From Planctomycetota bacterium (GTDB taxonomy: Bacteria; Planctomycetota; UBA8108; UBA1146; JAJFFE01): a stretch of DNA of 10,465 nucleotides. The stretch spans positions 1-10,465 of the forward strand of contig JAGQRC010000065.1 of NCBI GenBank assembly GCA_020425835.1, given 5' to 3'. The notes beneath the pieces are model-generated. The model was given only the letters and a program-made list of their open reading frames with translations. It ran no database searches and was not told the DNA's origin. Each line of letters begins with the position of its first letter. The stretch's first letter is position 1. Shown here piece by piece: positions 1 through 7,146 of this stretch. Position numbers and translations under genes: made by a program.

Positions 1-2339
1 ACGTCGGCGACATCGAACGACCCGTCGTTGTTGGAGTCGCCGCGCAGGAACGGAGTGCCGGTCGTCGACGTGCTGGTGCCTTCGCACTCGTCCGGGATGC
101 CGTTGCCGTCGGCGTCGGCGCTGGTGCCGAGCGCGATGTCGATGTCATCCGGAATGCCGTTGCCGTTGCAATCGGCCGGGAGGACCGAACGAATCGTCTG
201 TGAGGCCGCCTCCTCCGGCACGCCGTCTCCGTCGACATCCGCCAGCAGGATGATGTCGTAGAAGACGAAGGGCTCGTGATCGGTGAAGCGAGCTTCGATG
301 AAGAACGGACTCACGGAGCCCGGCGCCAGCAGGGTCACGCTGCTGAGGAACGCCGCCGCCGGATCGAGACCGCCGATCGAGACGATGGGACCCGCGGGTT
401 GGGTCGCCTGGAGCTCGAACGCGACGTCGACTCCCGCGAGACCCGGGGTTCCCGCCTCGAACGTGAAACCGATCGCTCCCGGCGACGGGTACGCGATGTC
501 GACGGGCACCGGGTCCGCGGCCTTGATCACGATGTCGCTCGGTGAGCGCAGCTTCCCTCCGCACTCGACGAGAGATCCCGTCGACAGGTTGAGCACGTGG
601 ACGTGGAAGCAGGAGAGCTCACCGGGTGGGAAGAGCGTGACCTCGATGCTGACGGTGATCGGGATGTCGATGCACTCGCCGAGTCCGAGTGGCGGAGTCG
701 CGCCCGCCGACGGCGAGAAGAACATCGGGTCGACCCACGGCGTCGGGCAGCAGTCGTCGACCGCCGAGTCGAAGTGGTAGTCGAACGCCACCGGCTCCTC
801 GCTACAGTTGTTGCAGATCGTCAGGATGAAGGTCGCCTCGAGGAACGGGGTTCCCGGGACGCGACACAGTGTGGTGATCGGTGGCACGTGACAGCTGTCG
901 GGTTCGTCGCAGGGGTCACAGCTCGGCAGCGTCACGCAGATCAACTCGCCGGAGCAGCACTCGCCCGTCATGGAGTTGTGGACACTGATCTCGAAGCAGA
1001 CCACATCGCCGGGCGATGCCCCGGAGATCACGACGGAGAGCGGGCCGGTCGTTCCACCCGTCGGAATCGGGCTGAGGTAGAACTCGTCCGGGTCGATCAG
1101 GAATCCGGACGTCGGCCAGAGGAAGAGGCGATCGATCGCGTAGGGAGCGTTGTTCTGGAGGTTGAACGTGAACACCCACTCGTTGGTCGCGCCGGCGACA
1201 CAGTCGATCGACGAGGTGAGGAGCTCGAAGCAGCAGCTCGGGGTGGTGACGCAGTGAACCTGGACGCAGCACTGCTCGAGCGTGGCGTCGAGGAGCCAGA
1301 TCTCGAAGCAGATCTCGGTGTTCTCGGGAACGCCGAGGATGCACGTGGTGATGGTCGTCGAAGCCCCGTCCGGGAGCGAGACGTTGAACGTATCGGGGAC
1401 CAGGGAGTAGTCCGGCGTCCCGTCACCGTCCAAGTCCTCGGGCACCAGCTTGATGTGCTCCGCGTCGACGCCCGAGTTGTTCGTGATGGTGAACGTGTAG
1501 TTGAACTTGCCCGCGACGAGCGCATCACACGTGAGCTGCTCATCGGTGACATCGAGACAGCCGAGCGTGATGCCCTTCGCGCCGAGCGAGATGATCTCCT
1601 CGCCGCCCGGGAGCGTCGAGTTCGGCCGCACCTCCATCGGCGTCAGCGCGCTCGAGTAGCCGTCGAACCGGTTGTGGGTCTGGAAGCCGTTGATCATGGT
1701 CGGCACGATGCCGATTCCTGCCCCGGCCGGGGTGGCGACGAAGCCGGTCGATCCGGAGATCGGTGGTCCCGCGGTGGCGAACGCCGGCGGCAGGAAGTTG
1801 TAGTAGGTCGCCGAGTTGGCGCCCGAGTTGACCCATAGGTCCATCCCGGCGTTGAACGCTGCGGTGATCAGGCCGGCATTGGCGTTGATCTCGGCGACAC
1901 CCGGGTCGTCGATGTCGCAACCTCCGCAGGTCGTGTGGGACAGGATCACCAGGCAGTCGGCGGAGAGCACGGTCGACCAGCTGACGGTCGAGCTGATCAG
2001 ATCGTCCGTGTCGTAGTATGTCGTCGACGCGTAGCCGGGCTTCGACCCCATGTCGCCGAACCCGGGCACGTCCGACCATCCCCACGTCCCCACGCCGGAG
2101 CCGAGAACGGCAATGCTGTAACTGCCGGCCGGAGTCTCGTCGGGCGTTCCGGCGCAGCGCAGGTAGTCGAGGATGACGCTGTCGTACCCCGCCTGCCCAT
2201 CATGGAGGAGTGTGTCGTGGCCCGTGAGGTAAATGTTCCCCGCTTCGGACGGGAGGGCGCCGACCCAGAGCAGGGTGGCGACCGTCGCCGCGACGACCGC
2301 GATCCTTCGTCCGTCCAGAGCTCGATGCAGTGCGAGCAT
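1..2339 (-). CDS. Large secreted protein with Cys-rich repeats and Ca-binding tail (partial)
   Basis: One uninterrupted minus-strand frame runs from the ATG at 2339 through the left edge, giving 779 codons with the C-terminus missing. The N-terminus (MLALHRALDGRR, then a hydrophobic run ending PSEA/GN) is a Sec signal peptide cleaved near residue 33. Residues about 34-230 (start GNIYLTGHDTLLHDGQ, with VILSHTTCGGCD) look like an alpha/beta domain, possibly flavodoxin- or amidotransferase-like; this is only a resemblance. Residues about 258-595 form three related Cys-rich beta-rich repeats containing CC pairs and CFEI motifs. A further beta-rich stretch follows, then DVDGDGVPEE, tandem NGNGIPD motifs and FLRGDSNNDG, which are calcium-binding/dockerin-like. 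In planctomycetes such tails occur on many exported proteins of unknown role. GC-rich third positions support coding throughout. An in-frame GTG directly before the ATG is better spaced from the GGAAGG and may be the real start. Function unknown; there is no sign of a link to the operon on the right. Confidence 0.85.
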   Translation of the reverse strand, partial: MLALHRALDGRRIAVVAATVATLLWVGALPSEAGNIYLTGHDTLLHDGQAGYDSVILDYLRCAGTPDETPAGSYSIAVLGSGVGTWGWSDVPGFGDMGSKPGYASTTYYDTDDLISSTVSWSTVLSADCLVILSHTTCGGCDIDDPGVAEINANAGLITAAFNAGMDLWVNSGANSATYYNFLPPAFATAGPPISGSTGFVATPAGAGIGIVPTMINGFQTHNRFDGYSSALTPMEVRPNSTLPGGEEIISLGAKGITLGCLDVTDEQLTCDALVAGKFNYTFTITNNSGVDAEHIKLVPEDLDGDGTPDYSLVPDTFNVSLPDGASTTITTCILGVPENTEICFEIWLLDATLEQCCVQVHCVTTPSCCFELLTSSIDCVAGATNEWVFTFNLQNNAPYAIDRLFLWPTSGFLIDPDEFYLSPIPTGGTTGPLSVVISGASPGDVVCFEISVHNSMTGECCSGELICVTLPSCDPCDEPDSCHVPPITTLCRVPGTPFLEATFILTICNNCSEEPVAFDYHFDSAVDDCCPTPWVDPMFFSPSAGATPPLGLGECIDIPITVSIEVTLFPPGELSCFHVHVLNLSTGSLVECGGKLRSPSDIVIKAADPVPVDIAYPSPGAIGFTFEAGTPGLAGVDVAFELQATQPAGPIVSIGGLDPAAAFLSSVTLLAPGSVSPFFIEARFTDHEPFVFYDIILLADVDGDGVPEEAASQTIRSVLPADCNGNGIPDDIDIALGTSADADGNGIPDECEGTSTSTTGTPFLRGDSNNDGSFDVAD
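84..173 (-). repeat. Tandem calcium-binding NGNGIPD-type motifs
   Basis: On the minus strand the protein reads DCNGNGIPDD, then, after IDIALGTSA, DADGNGIPDEC. The acidic and Asn residues at alternating positions match EF-hand/thrombospondin type 3-like calcium loops. A third, dockerin-like loop (GDSNNDGSFD) follows towards position 1 and is cut by the window edge. Calcium binding is inferred from the motif only. Confidence 0.7.
590..1565 (-). repeat. Three diverged Cys-rich beta-sandwich-like repeats inside the secreted protein
   Basis: The three units, by rough minus-strand boundaries, are 1565-1237 (starting CLDVTDEQLTC), 1236-915 (starting CCFELLTSSIDC) and 893-590 (starting CHVPPITTLC). 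Each has a Cys pair at the start, a central strand with TITNN, FNLQNN or LTICNN, and a late Cys-rich stretch: CFEIWLLDATLEQCC, CFEISVHNSMTGECC, and CFHVHVLNLSTGSLVEC. The shared order suggests duplication of an Ig-like domain stabilised by disulfides. Boundaries are approximate. Confidence 0.6.
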
Positions 2340-2349
2340 CACAGTGTGT

Positions 2350-2355
2350 CCTTCC
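2350..2355 (-). promoter_or_regulatory. Ribosome binding site of the secreted protein
   Basis: On the minus strand this reads GGAAGG. It lies 10 nt before the ATG at 2339 and 7 nt before an in-frame GTG at 2342, so the GTG is a real alternative start that adds one residue. Confidence 0.45.
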
Positions 2356-2537
2356 GCCGCCCCGCGTCGCCGCGAGGCTTCGCCATGTCGGAGTGAGGTT
2401 CGGCCCACGCCGAACTCTCCTCGAGTTCCACAGCACGGTGGCGACGAGGATGTCTCCCACATTTCGGAAGCCGGGTGCGCGGCCGAGGGCGGCCGATTCC
2501 CACCGGCGACACGGATCCGGGGGGGCGGTTCGCACGG

Positions 2538-2549
2538 TTGGGTATCCAA
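2538..2549. promoter_or_regulatory. Inverted repeat TTGG-N4-CCAA, possible operator
   Basis: A perfect 4-bp inverted repeat sits in the divergent gap upstream of the nitrogen-oxide operon. It resembles the half-sites of Fnr/Crp-type regulators, which often control nap genes. However, the arms are short and the spacing is two bases less than in the classical Fnr box (TTGAT-N4-ATCAA). It may be chance. Confidence 0.15.
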
Positions 2550-2777
2550 TCGCGGGTGCAAACGCATGTTTACCGCGACTAAGGCGCGCGCTTTCTTGTT
2601 CTTGTGAGTGCGTTCTCGTTTTCGACGACCATGGTCACGAGAGGTGCACCCGGGGGCGGCGTCGCAGCTCGGAGGACAGGGGTCGGGGTCATGTGGGACA
2701 AGACGGGATGTGCGCCGGCACCGCTCCCAGCGGGCCGAGCCGGCCGCGGGGACCATCAGCGTCACAGCGGTCGAGCC

Positions 2778-3440
2778 ATGCTGCCGGGACCCATCGTCGG
2801 GCTCGTGTTCCTGGCGCTCGCGGCCTGGTTCGTCGCGGGAAGCCCGCCTGCGGCGCTCCCGGATCTCGCGGGGGTCACCGTTCACGAGAGCCGGATCAGC
2901 ACCGCTCCGCGTCGGACCGCGCTGACCGACCCACCTCGGATCCACATCAATGGGTTCGACCGAACCTGCATGGAGTGCCACCGCACCTTCCCGTCGAACC
3001 CGGACTCGTCGAAGAAGCTGATGCAGCACACGGACATCGTGGTCGACCACGGCCCGCACGGGGACTGCTTGGCGTGTCACCACCGGGAGGACCGCGACAA
3101 GCTCGCCGGTCTCGACGGTCGACCGATCCCGTTCTCGCAGACGACCGCCTTCTGCGCCGAGTGCCACGAGAGGGTCTTCCACGAGTGGGTTCGAGGTTCA
3201 CACGGTCGATCCAATGGGTACTGGGATGAGACGCGTGGCGAACGGACGCGACTGACCTGCACCCAGTGTCACGATCCCCATCGTCCGAAGCATCCCGCCA
3301 TGGACCCGATCGAGCCGCTGCCGCCACCGAAGACGCTCCGCATGGGCGAGCCGAGCGCCGAGCACGCCGAGCCCGAACCCGAGAGTCCGCTCCGCCGCGC
3401 ACTCCTTCGTGACGACGCCGAGTCGGGAGGTCACCGATGA
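2778..3440 (+). CDS. Membrane-anchored tetraheme cytochrome c
   Basis: The 220-residue protein has a hydrophobic N-terminal segment (residues 4-20, signal anchor or signal peptide) and four c-type heme motifs: CMECH (64-68), CLACH (97-101), CAECH (126-130) and CTQCH (161-165). It also has extra His residues that could be distal ligands. The HGRSNGYWD stretch (142-150) between hemes 3 and 4, and DPHRPKHPAM after heme 4, mark a cytochrome domain I associate with NrfCD-type complexes in planctomycetes and relatives. The tail (about 191-220) is acidic and low in complexity. It probably sits on the outer face of the inner membrane and passes electrons from the NrfD/ferredoxin pair to periplasmic reductases. 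Start choice: in-frame starts also exist at 2691 and 2604, but third-position GC rises and the hydrophobic segment begins only at 2778. No clear Shine-Dalgarno is seen. Its stop overlaps the next start as ATGA. Confidence 0.85.
   Translation: MLPGPIVGLVFLALAAWFVAGSPPAALPDLAGVTVHESRISTAPRRTALTDPPRIHINGFDRTCMECHRTFPSNPDSSKKLMQHTDIVVDHGPHGDCLACHHREDRDKLAGLDGRPIPFSQTTAFCAECHERVFHEWVRGSHGRSNGYWDETRGERTRLTCTQCHDPHRPKHPAMDPIEPLPPPKTLRMGEPSAEHAEPEPESPLRRALLRDDAESGGHR
3425..3430 (+). promoter_or_regulatory. Ribosome binding site fixing the ferredoxin-subunit start
   Basis: GGGAGG lies 6 nt before the ATG at 3437, inside the end of the tetraheme cytochrome gene. It supports this start and translational coupling across the ATGA overlap. 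Confidence 0.7.
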
Positions 3441-4384
3441 CCCGCGAGTATCAAGCTCCGCTGACGCGGCGGAGTTTCCTTCGCGCCGGGATCGGCGCGA
3501 CCGGTGGCCTCGCCGCGATGGCCGCCTCGTTGAGCCCGCTTCGCGACCTCGACACCTCCGACTTCACCGTCGAGAAGTTCCTCCAGAAGCACTACAAGGA
3601 GATGTCCCCTGCGGAGATGGAGCGCGCCATCGCGCGGATCTCCGACGAGGTCGAGAAGCGCTACGACGTGCGGCCGGAGCTTCGCGACATCAAACCGCGC
3701 GACGGCGTCGAGTTCGTCTACGCGCTGGACCTCGGCCGCTGCATCGGGTGTCGCAAGTGCGTCTACGCCTGCGTGGCCGAGAACAACCAGAGCCGTAGTC
3801 CGCAGATCCAGTACATCCGCGTGCTCGAGATGCCGCGCGGCTCGATCGACATCGAGCAGGGCAACCATCACTACGATCGGCCGAAGGTTCCCGACGAGAA
3901 CCACTTCTACATGCCGATCCAGTGCCATCAGTGTGCGAATCCACCCTGCGTGAAGGTCTGTCCGGTCGAGGCCACCTGGCAGGAGCCCGACGGCGTCACG
4001 GTGATCGACTACGACTGGTGCATCGGCTGCCGGTACTGCGAAGCGGCGTGCCCGTACTGGGCTCGACGATTCAACTTCGCGAAGCCGGAGGTCCCGAAGG
4101 AAGACATCAACCCGAACATGAGCTACCTCTCCAACCGCCCGCGCAAGAAGGGCGTGATGGAGAAGTGTCACTTCTGTCTCCACCGGACGCGCGAGGGCAA
4201 GCTCCCCGCATGTCTCGAGGTCTGCCCCGTCGGCGCGCGCAAGTTCGGGAACATCCTCGATCCGTCGAGCGAGGTCTCCGAGATCCTCCGGACCAAGCAG
4301 GTCTTCGTGCTGAAGGAAGAAGCCGGAACGATGCCGCGCTTCTTCTACTACTTCGATGACCGCTATCACCGGACCAAGGACTGA
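3437..4384 (+). CDS. Tat-exported four-cluster [4Fe-4S] ferredoxin subunit (NrfC/DsrO/PsrB-like)
   Basis: The 315-residue protein begins with a twin-arginine signal (TRRSFLRAG, residues 10-18) followed by a hydrophobic Ala/Gly stretch, so it should be exported folded. Sixteen cysteines form four cluster motifs: C102-x2-C-x2-C-x3-C112, C163-x2-C-x4-C-x3-C175, C195-x2-C-x2-C-x3-C205, and C244-x2-C-x11-C-x3-C263. This is the pattern of the electron-transfer subunits that pair with NrfD-type membrane proteins. The long segment between signal and first cluster (residues 40-95) is helical and charged. It is likely to take electrons from the NrfD protein encoded next and hand them to the tetraheme cytochrome. 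Start is fixed by a good ribosome binding site and a 4-bp overlap with the preceding gene. I cannot tell from sequence alone whether it is closer to NrfC or DsrO. Confidence 0.92.
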   Translation: MTREYQAPLTRRSFLRAGIGATGGLAAMAASLSPLRDLDTSDFTVEKFLQKHYKEMSPAEMERAIARISDEVEKRYDVRPELRDIKPRDGVEFVYALDLGRCIGCRKCVYACVAENNQSRSPQIQYIRVLEMPRGSIDIEQGNHHYDRPKVPDENHFYMPIQCHQCANPPCVKVCPVEATWQEPDGVTVIDYDWCIGCRYCEAACPYWARRFNFAKPEVPKEDINPNMSYLSNRPRKKGVMEKCHFCLHRTREGKLPACLEVCPVGARKFGNILDPSSEVSEILRTKQVFVLKEEAGTMPRFFYYFDDRYHRTKD

Positions 4385-4387
4385 GCC

Positions 4388-5635
4388 ATGCGCGAGTACC
4401 TCCGGTTCCTCCAGCGTTGCTTTCGTCTGAGCTTCACCGGCGACTGGCGCTATCACGCCTGGATGCTCGGTCTCTCGGTCCTCGCGCTGATGGGCCTCAA
4501 CGCGTACTGCAAGCAGCTCGTCAACGGTCTGGCCACCACGGGGATGACCGATCAGGTCTCGTGGGGCCTCTACATAGCCAACTTCACATACTTGGTAGGA
4601 ATGGCGGCGGCCGCGGTGATGCTCGTGATACCGGTTTACGTCTACCGGAATCACAAGCTCCACGACTTGGTGATCTTCGGCGAACTCTTTGCCGTGGCCG
4701 CCATCATCATGTGCCTACTGTTCGTGACGGTCGACCTCGGTCGACCCGATCGATTCATGCACCTGTTCCGACGATTCAACTTCCCGATCTCCATGCTGAC
4801 GTGGGACGTGATCGTCCTGAACGGATACCTGCTCCTGAACCTGCACATCTGCGGCTACCTGATCTACTGCCGCTACCGGGATCGCCAACCCAGCCCGATG
4901 TTCTACCTGCCGTTCGTGTTCCTGGCCGTCGCCTGGGCGATCAGCATCCATACGGTGACCGCGTTCCTGTACGTCGGGCTCGGCTCACGTCCCTTCTGGA
5001 ACTCGGCGATCATCGCGCCCCGGTTCCTCGCGTCCGCCTTCGCGGCGGGGCCCGCCTTCTTGATCCTGACCCTCCAGGTGATCCGGCGAGCGACCGGATT
5101 CAAGATCGCCGACACCGGGCTCCAGACCATGCGTCGCCTGGTGACGGTGGCGTTGACCATCAACCAGTTCCTGCTCGGCTGTGAGATCTTCACCGAGTTC
5201 TATACCGACAGCGCCCACATGGTCTCCACGATCTACCTCTTCTTCGGTCTCCACGGCTATCACGGACTCGTCCCGTGGATCTGGACCGCGATCGGGATGA
5301 ACACCGTGGCGCTGATCATCCTGTACCTGCCCGTCCACCGCAGCCTGAAGTACCTGAACATCGCCTGTGTCCTGATGATCATCGGGATCTGGATCGAGAA
5401 GGGGATGGGCCTCATCGTTCCCGCCTTCATCCCCTCCCCGCTCGGCGAGGTCGTCGAGTACGTCCCGACCTGGAACGAGATCTCGATCTGCCTCGGGATC
5501 TGGGCCTTCGGCCTGCTCTGCTACTCGATCATGGTCCGCATCACGATCCCCGTGATGACCGGCCATCTGCGGAGCGGTCCACACTCCGAGAATCCAACTG
5601 CGGCGGAGCTCGCTCCGTCCCCATCGCTCGAATGA
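4388..5635 (+). CDS. nrfD: NrfD/PsrC/DsrP-family membrane quinol dehydrogenase subunit
   Basis: The 415-residue protein is very hydrophobic, with about ten membrane segments (roughly residues 24-42, 60-86, 94-116, 134-160, 172-194, 206-232, 250-270, 288-314, 322-342 and 362-388). Such proteins exchange electrons with the quinone pool. The C-terminal stretch IEKGMGLIVPAFIPSPLGEV and LGIWAFG recall the DsrP/Hmc-type branch, which points to a DsrOP-like unit; that affinity is from memory and not tested. It carries no cofactor motif, as usual for the family, so electrons must pass to the ferredoxin subunit encoded 3 bp upstream. AAGGA 7 nt before the ATG supports the start. The last 25 residues are polar. 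The symbol denotes the family, not proven orthology to E. coli NrfD. Confidence 0.9.
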   Translation: MREYLRFLQRCFRLSFTGDWRYHAWMLGLSVLALMGLNAYCKQLVNGLATTGMTDQVSWGLYIANFTYLVGMAAAAVMLVIPVYVYRNHKLHDLVIFGELFAVAAIIMCLLFVTVDLGRPDRFMHLFRRFNFPISMLTWDVIVLNGYLLLNLHICGYLIYCRYRDRQPSPMFYLPFVFLAVAWAISIHTVTAFLYVGLGSRPFWNSAIIAPRFLASAFAAGPAFLILTLQVIRRATGFKIADTGLQTMRRLVTVALTINQFLLGCEIFTEFYTDSAHMVSTIYLFFGLHGYHGLVPWIWTAIGMNTVALIILYLPVHRSLKYLNIACVLMIIGIWIEKGMGLIVPAFIPSPLGEVVEYVPTWNEISICLGIWAFGLLCYSIMVRITIPVMTGHLRSGPHSENPTAAELAPSPSLE

Positions 5636-5636
5636 A

Positions 5637-5643
5637 GGAGGAG
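5637..5643 (+). promoter_or_regulatory. Ribosome binding site of the octaheme cytochrome gene
   Basis: GGAGGAG lies 2 nt before the ATG at 5646 if read to its end; its first GGAGG is 4 nt from the ATG. It directly follows the TGA of the NrfD gene and is one of the strongest ribosome binding sites in the operon. Confidence 0.65.
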
Positions 5644-5645
5644 AC

Positions 5646-7115
5646 ATGTCCTCGAACGTGTTCCGACGCCGAATCGCGGTGATCGGCATCGCGGTAGCCG
5701 TGGTCTGCCTGGCTGGGGCAGGAAGAGTCGAGGGACAGGCCTTCGGTCTCCCGGAGCTCAGCGATGAGTCCAAGGAGTGCATCGAGTGCCACAAGAAGCA
5801 GAACCCCGGGATCTACCAACAATGGGGTTCCAGCAAGCACTACCGGGGCAATGTCGGCTGCTACGAGTGCCACGCGGCGGAGAAGACCGATCCCGATGCG
5901 ATGAACCACTACAACCACGTCATCGCGACCATCGTGAGCCCCAAGGACTGCGGCAAGTGCCACTCGCGCGAGGTCGAGGAGTTCTCGGGGTCCCACCACT
6001 CCAAGGCGGGGCGGATCCTCGGCTCGCTCGACAACATCCTCGCGGAGGTGGTCGAGGGCAACAGCGCGATGGTCACGCCGTCGTTCCCCGAAGGAGTGTC
6101 GGCCGCCGCGGTGAACGGCTGCTGGCAGTGCCACGGCTCCCAGATCAAAGTGCTGCCGGGCGGCAAGCTGGATCCGGCGACCTATCCCAATAGCGGCATC
6201 GGTCGCGTCAACCCGGACGGGACCGAGGGCTCCTGCAACGCGTGTCACACCCGTCACGAGTTCTCGGCCGCGCAAGCGCGCCACCCCGATACCTGCGGCA
6301 AGTGCCACCTCGGACCCGATCACCCCCAGAAGGAGATCTACGAGGAGTCGAAGCACGGCATCAACTTCTTCTCGAAGATCAACGAGATGAACCTCGACTC
6401 CGAGAAGTGGATCGTCGGTGAGGACTACTGGGCCGCCCCGACCTGCGCGACCTGCCACATGTCGGCGACCAAGAACCAGAACGTCACCCACGACATCGGT
6501 CTGCGCATCAGCTGGAACAACCGTCCGGTCACGTCGGTTCGCCCCGAGGTCTCGGATGCGAAGATGGGTCTCCCCGGCAAGGACGTCCCGTGGCAGATCC
6601 GTCGCAACAACATGAAGGACGTCTGCCTGAACTGCCACAACACCAACTGGGTCGACGGCTTCTACGTCCAGTACGACGCTCTCGTCGAGCTCTACAACGA
6701 CAAGTATGCGATCCCGGGTAGCCAACTCATGGCAGCTGCCAAGCCGCTGCGGAAGCGCAAGGCGAACTTCGCGAACAAGATCGACTGGACTTGGTTCGAG
6801 CTCTGGCACCACGAAGGTCGTCGGGCTCGTCACGCCGCGGCGATGATGGCGCCCGACTACACGCACTGGCACGGGACCTACGAGATCGCCAAGAACTGGT
6901 ACACGGACTTCATCCCGGAGCTCGAAGAGCTGGTCGAGATGGGGATGCGCTCCGAGGACCCGGCTCAGGTCGAAGCGGCCAAGGGGCTGGAGAAGATGAT
7001 CGACGAGATCATGAACTCGGATGACCACAAATGGGCGCTCGACAAGATGGGTGCGGACGAGAAGGCGCGTCGCGCGAAGGCCGCGGAGGATTTCAAGAAG
7101 CGCTACGAGAAGTAG
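5646..7115 (+). CDS. hao: Octaheme cytochrome c of the hydroxylamine oxidoreductase (HAO) family
   Basis: The 489-residue protein has a Sec signal peptide (basic FRRR, hydrophobic core, end near residue 31) and exactly eight CxxCH motifs: CIECH 45, CYECH 72, CGKCH 102, CWQCH 159, CNACH 197, CGKCH 217, CATCH 267 and CLNCH 327. Heme 4, in this family the catalytic one, is CWQCH. Family-typical motifs follow: THDIGLRISWNNRP (281-294), HHEGRRARH (388-396) and DYTHWHGTYE (404-413). Homologues either oxidise hydroxylamine or hydrazine (ammonia oxidisers, anammox) or reduce nitrite towards ammonium (campylobacterial Hao). Next to napDA and an NrfCD quinol module, reduction is the likelier role. However, Tyr405 may match the heme-crosslinking tyrosine of oxidative HAO, which leaves the direction open. 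The C-terminus (about 430-489) is charged and helical with no membrane anchor, so the protein should be soluble in the periplasm. Confidence 0.93.
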   Translation: MSSNVFRRRIAVIGIAVAVVCLAGAGRVEGQAFGLPELSDESKECIECHKKQNPGIYQQWGSSKHYRGNVGCYECHAAEKTDPDAMNHYNHVIATIVSPKDCGKCHSREVEEFSGSHHSKAGRILGSLDNILAEVVEGNSAMVTPSFPEGVSAAAVNGCWQCHGSQIKVLPGGKLDPATYPNSGIGRVNPDGTEGSCNACHTRHEFSAAQARHPDTCGKCHLGPDHPQKEIYEESKHGINFFSKINEMNLDSEKWIVGEDYWAAPTCATCHMSATKNQNVTHDIGLRISWNNRPVTSVRPEVSDAKMGLPGKDVPWQIRRNNMKDVCLNCHNTNWVDGFYVQYDALVELYNDKYAIPGSQLMAAAKPLRKRKANFANKIDWTWFELWHHEGRRARHAAAMMAPDYTHWHGTYEIAKNWYTDFIPELEELVEMGMRSEDPAQVEAAKGLEKMIDEIMNSDDHKWALDKMGADEKARRAKAAEDFKKRYEK

Positions 7116-7132
7116 CGTTTCGATTCGCAGGC

Positions 7133-7142
7133 GGAGGGAGGA
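7133..7142 (+). promoter_or_regulatory. Ribosome binding site deciding a GTG start
   Basis: GGAGGGAGGA stands 4 nt before the GTG at 7147. It favours that GTG over an upstream ATG at 7021, which would place the frame antiphase inside the octaheme gene. Confidence 0.7.
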
Positions 7143-7146
7143 TCTC

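Larger units (their letters stand above)
2340..2777. other. Divergent intergenic region without a supported gene
   Basis: This stretch separates the minus-strand secreted protein from the plus-strand respiratory operon and should contain both promoters. Short open frames cross it, but their translations are Arg/Ser/Pro-rich with no recognisable domain. I could not find a convincing -35/-10 pair. Visible structure is limited to a TTGG-GTAT-CCAA inverted repeat (2538-2549), a 10-bp palindrome GACCATGGTC (2627-2636), a CGGCCGA direct repeat (2480-2486 and 2490-2496) and a T-rich patch around 2591-2624. Confidence 0.6.

Noticed and set aside
597..1838. Long plus-strand open frame of 413 codons
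   Set aside because: Its translation is Arg/Glu/Asp/Val-rich with no domain. It lies antisense to the secreted protein, whose signal peptide, repeats and calcium motifs are convincing. GC-rich DNA produces such shadows.
2480..2525. Possible terminator or repeat element in the gap (CGGCCGA repeats, GGATCC)
   Set aside because: The repeats are 7 bp, there is no stable stem followed by a T-run, and nothing on either strand ends here.
2604..2777. Earlier starts (GTG 2604, ATG 2691) for the tetraheme cytochrome
   Set aside because: The extra residues are low quality, third-position GC is lower, and the membrane segment begins directly at the ATG at 2778. The GGAGG at 2671 is too far from 2691 to be convincing, so 2691 remains a weak alternative.
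3431..4663. Minus-strand open frame of 410 codons
   Set aside because: Antisense to the ferredoxin and NrfD genes, which have clear cluster motifs and membrane segments. The translation is compositionally skewed and has no recognisable motif.
5541..7028. Minus-strand open frame of 495 codons
   Set aside because: Antisense to the octaheme cytochrome with its eight heme motifs; Val/Arg/Leu/Asp-rich shadow.
5646..7115. NrfA-type pentaheme nitrite reductase
   Set aside because: There are eight CxxCH motifs, no CxxCK heme site, and HAO-family motifs are present.
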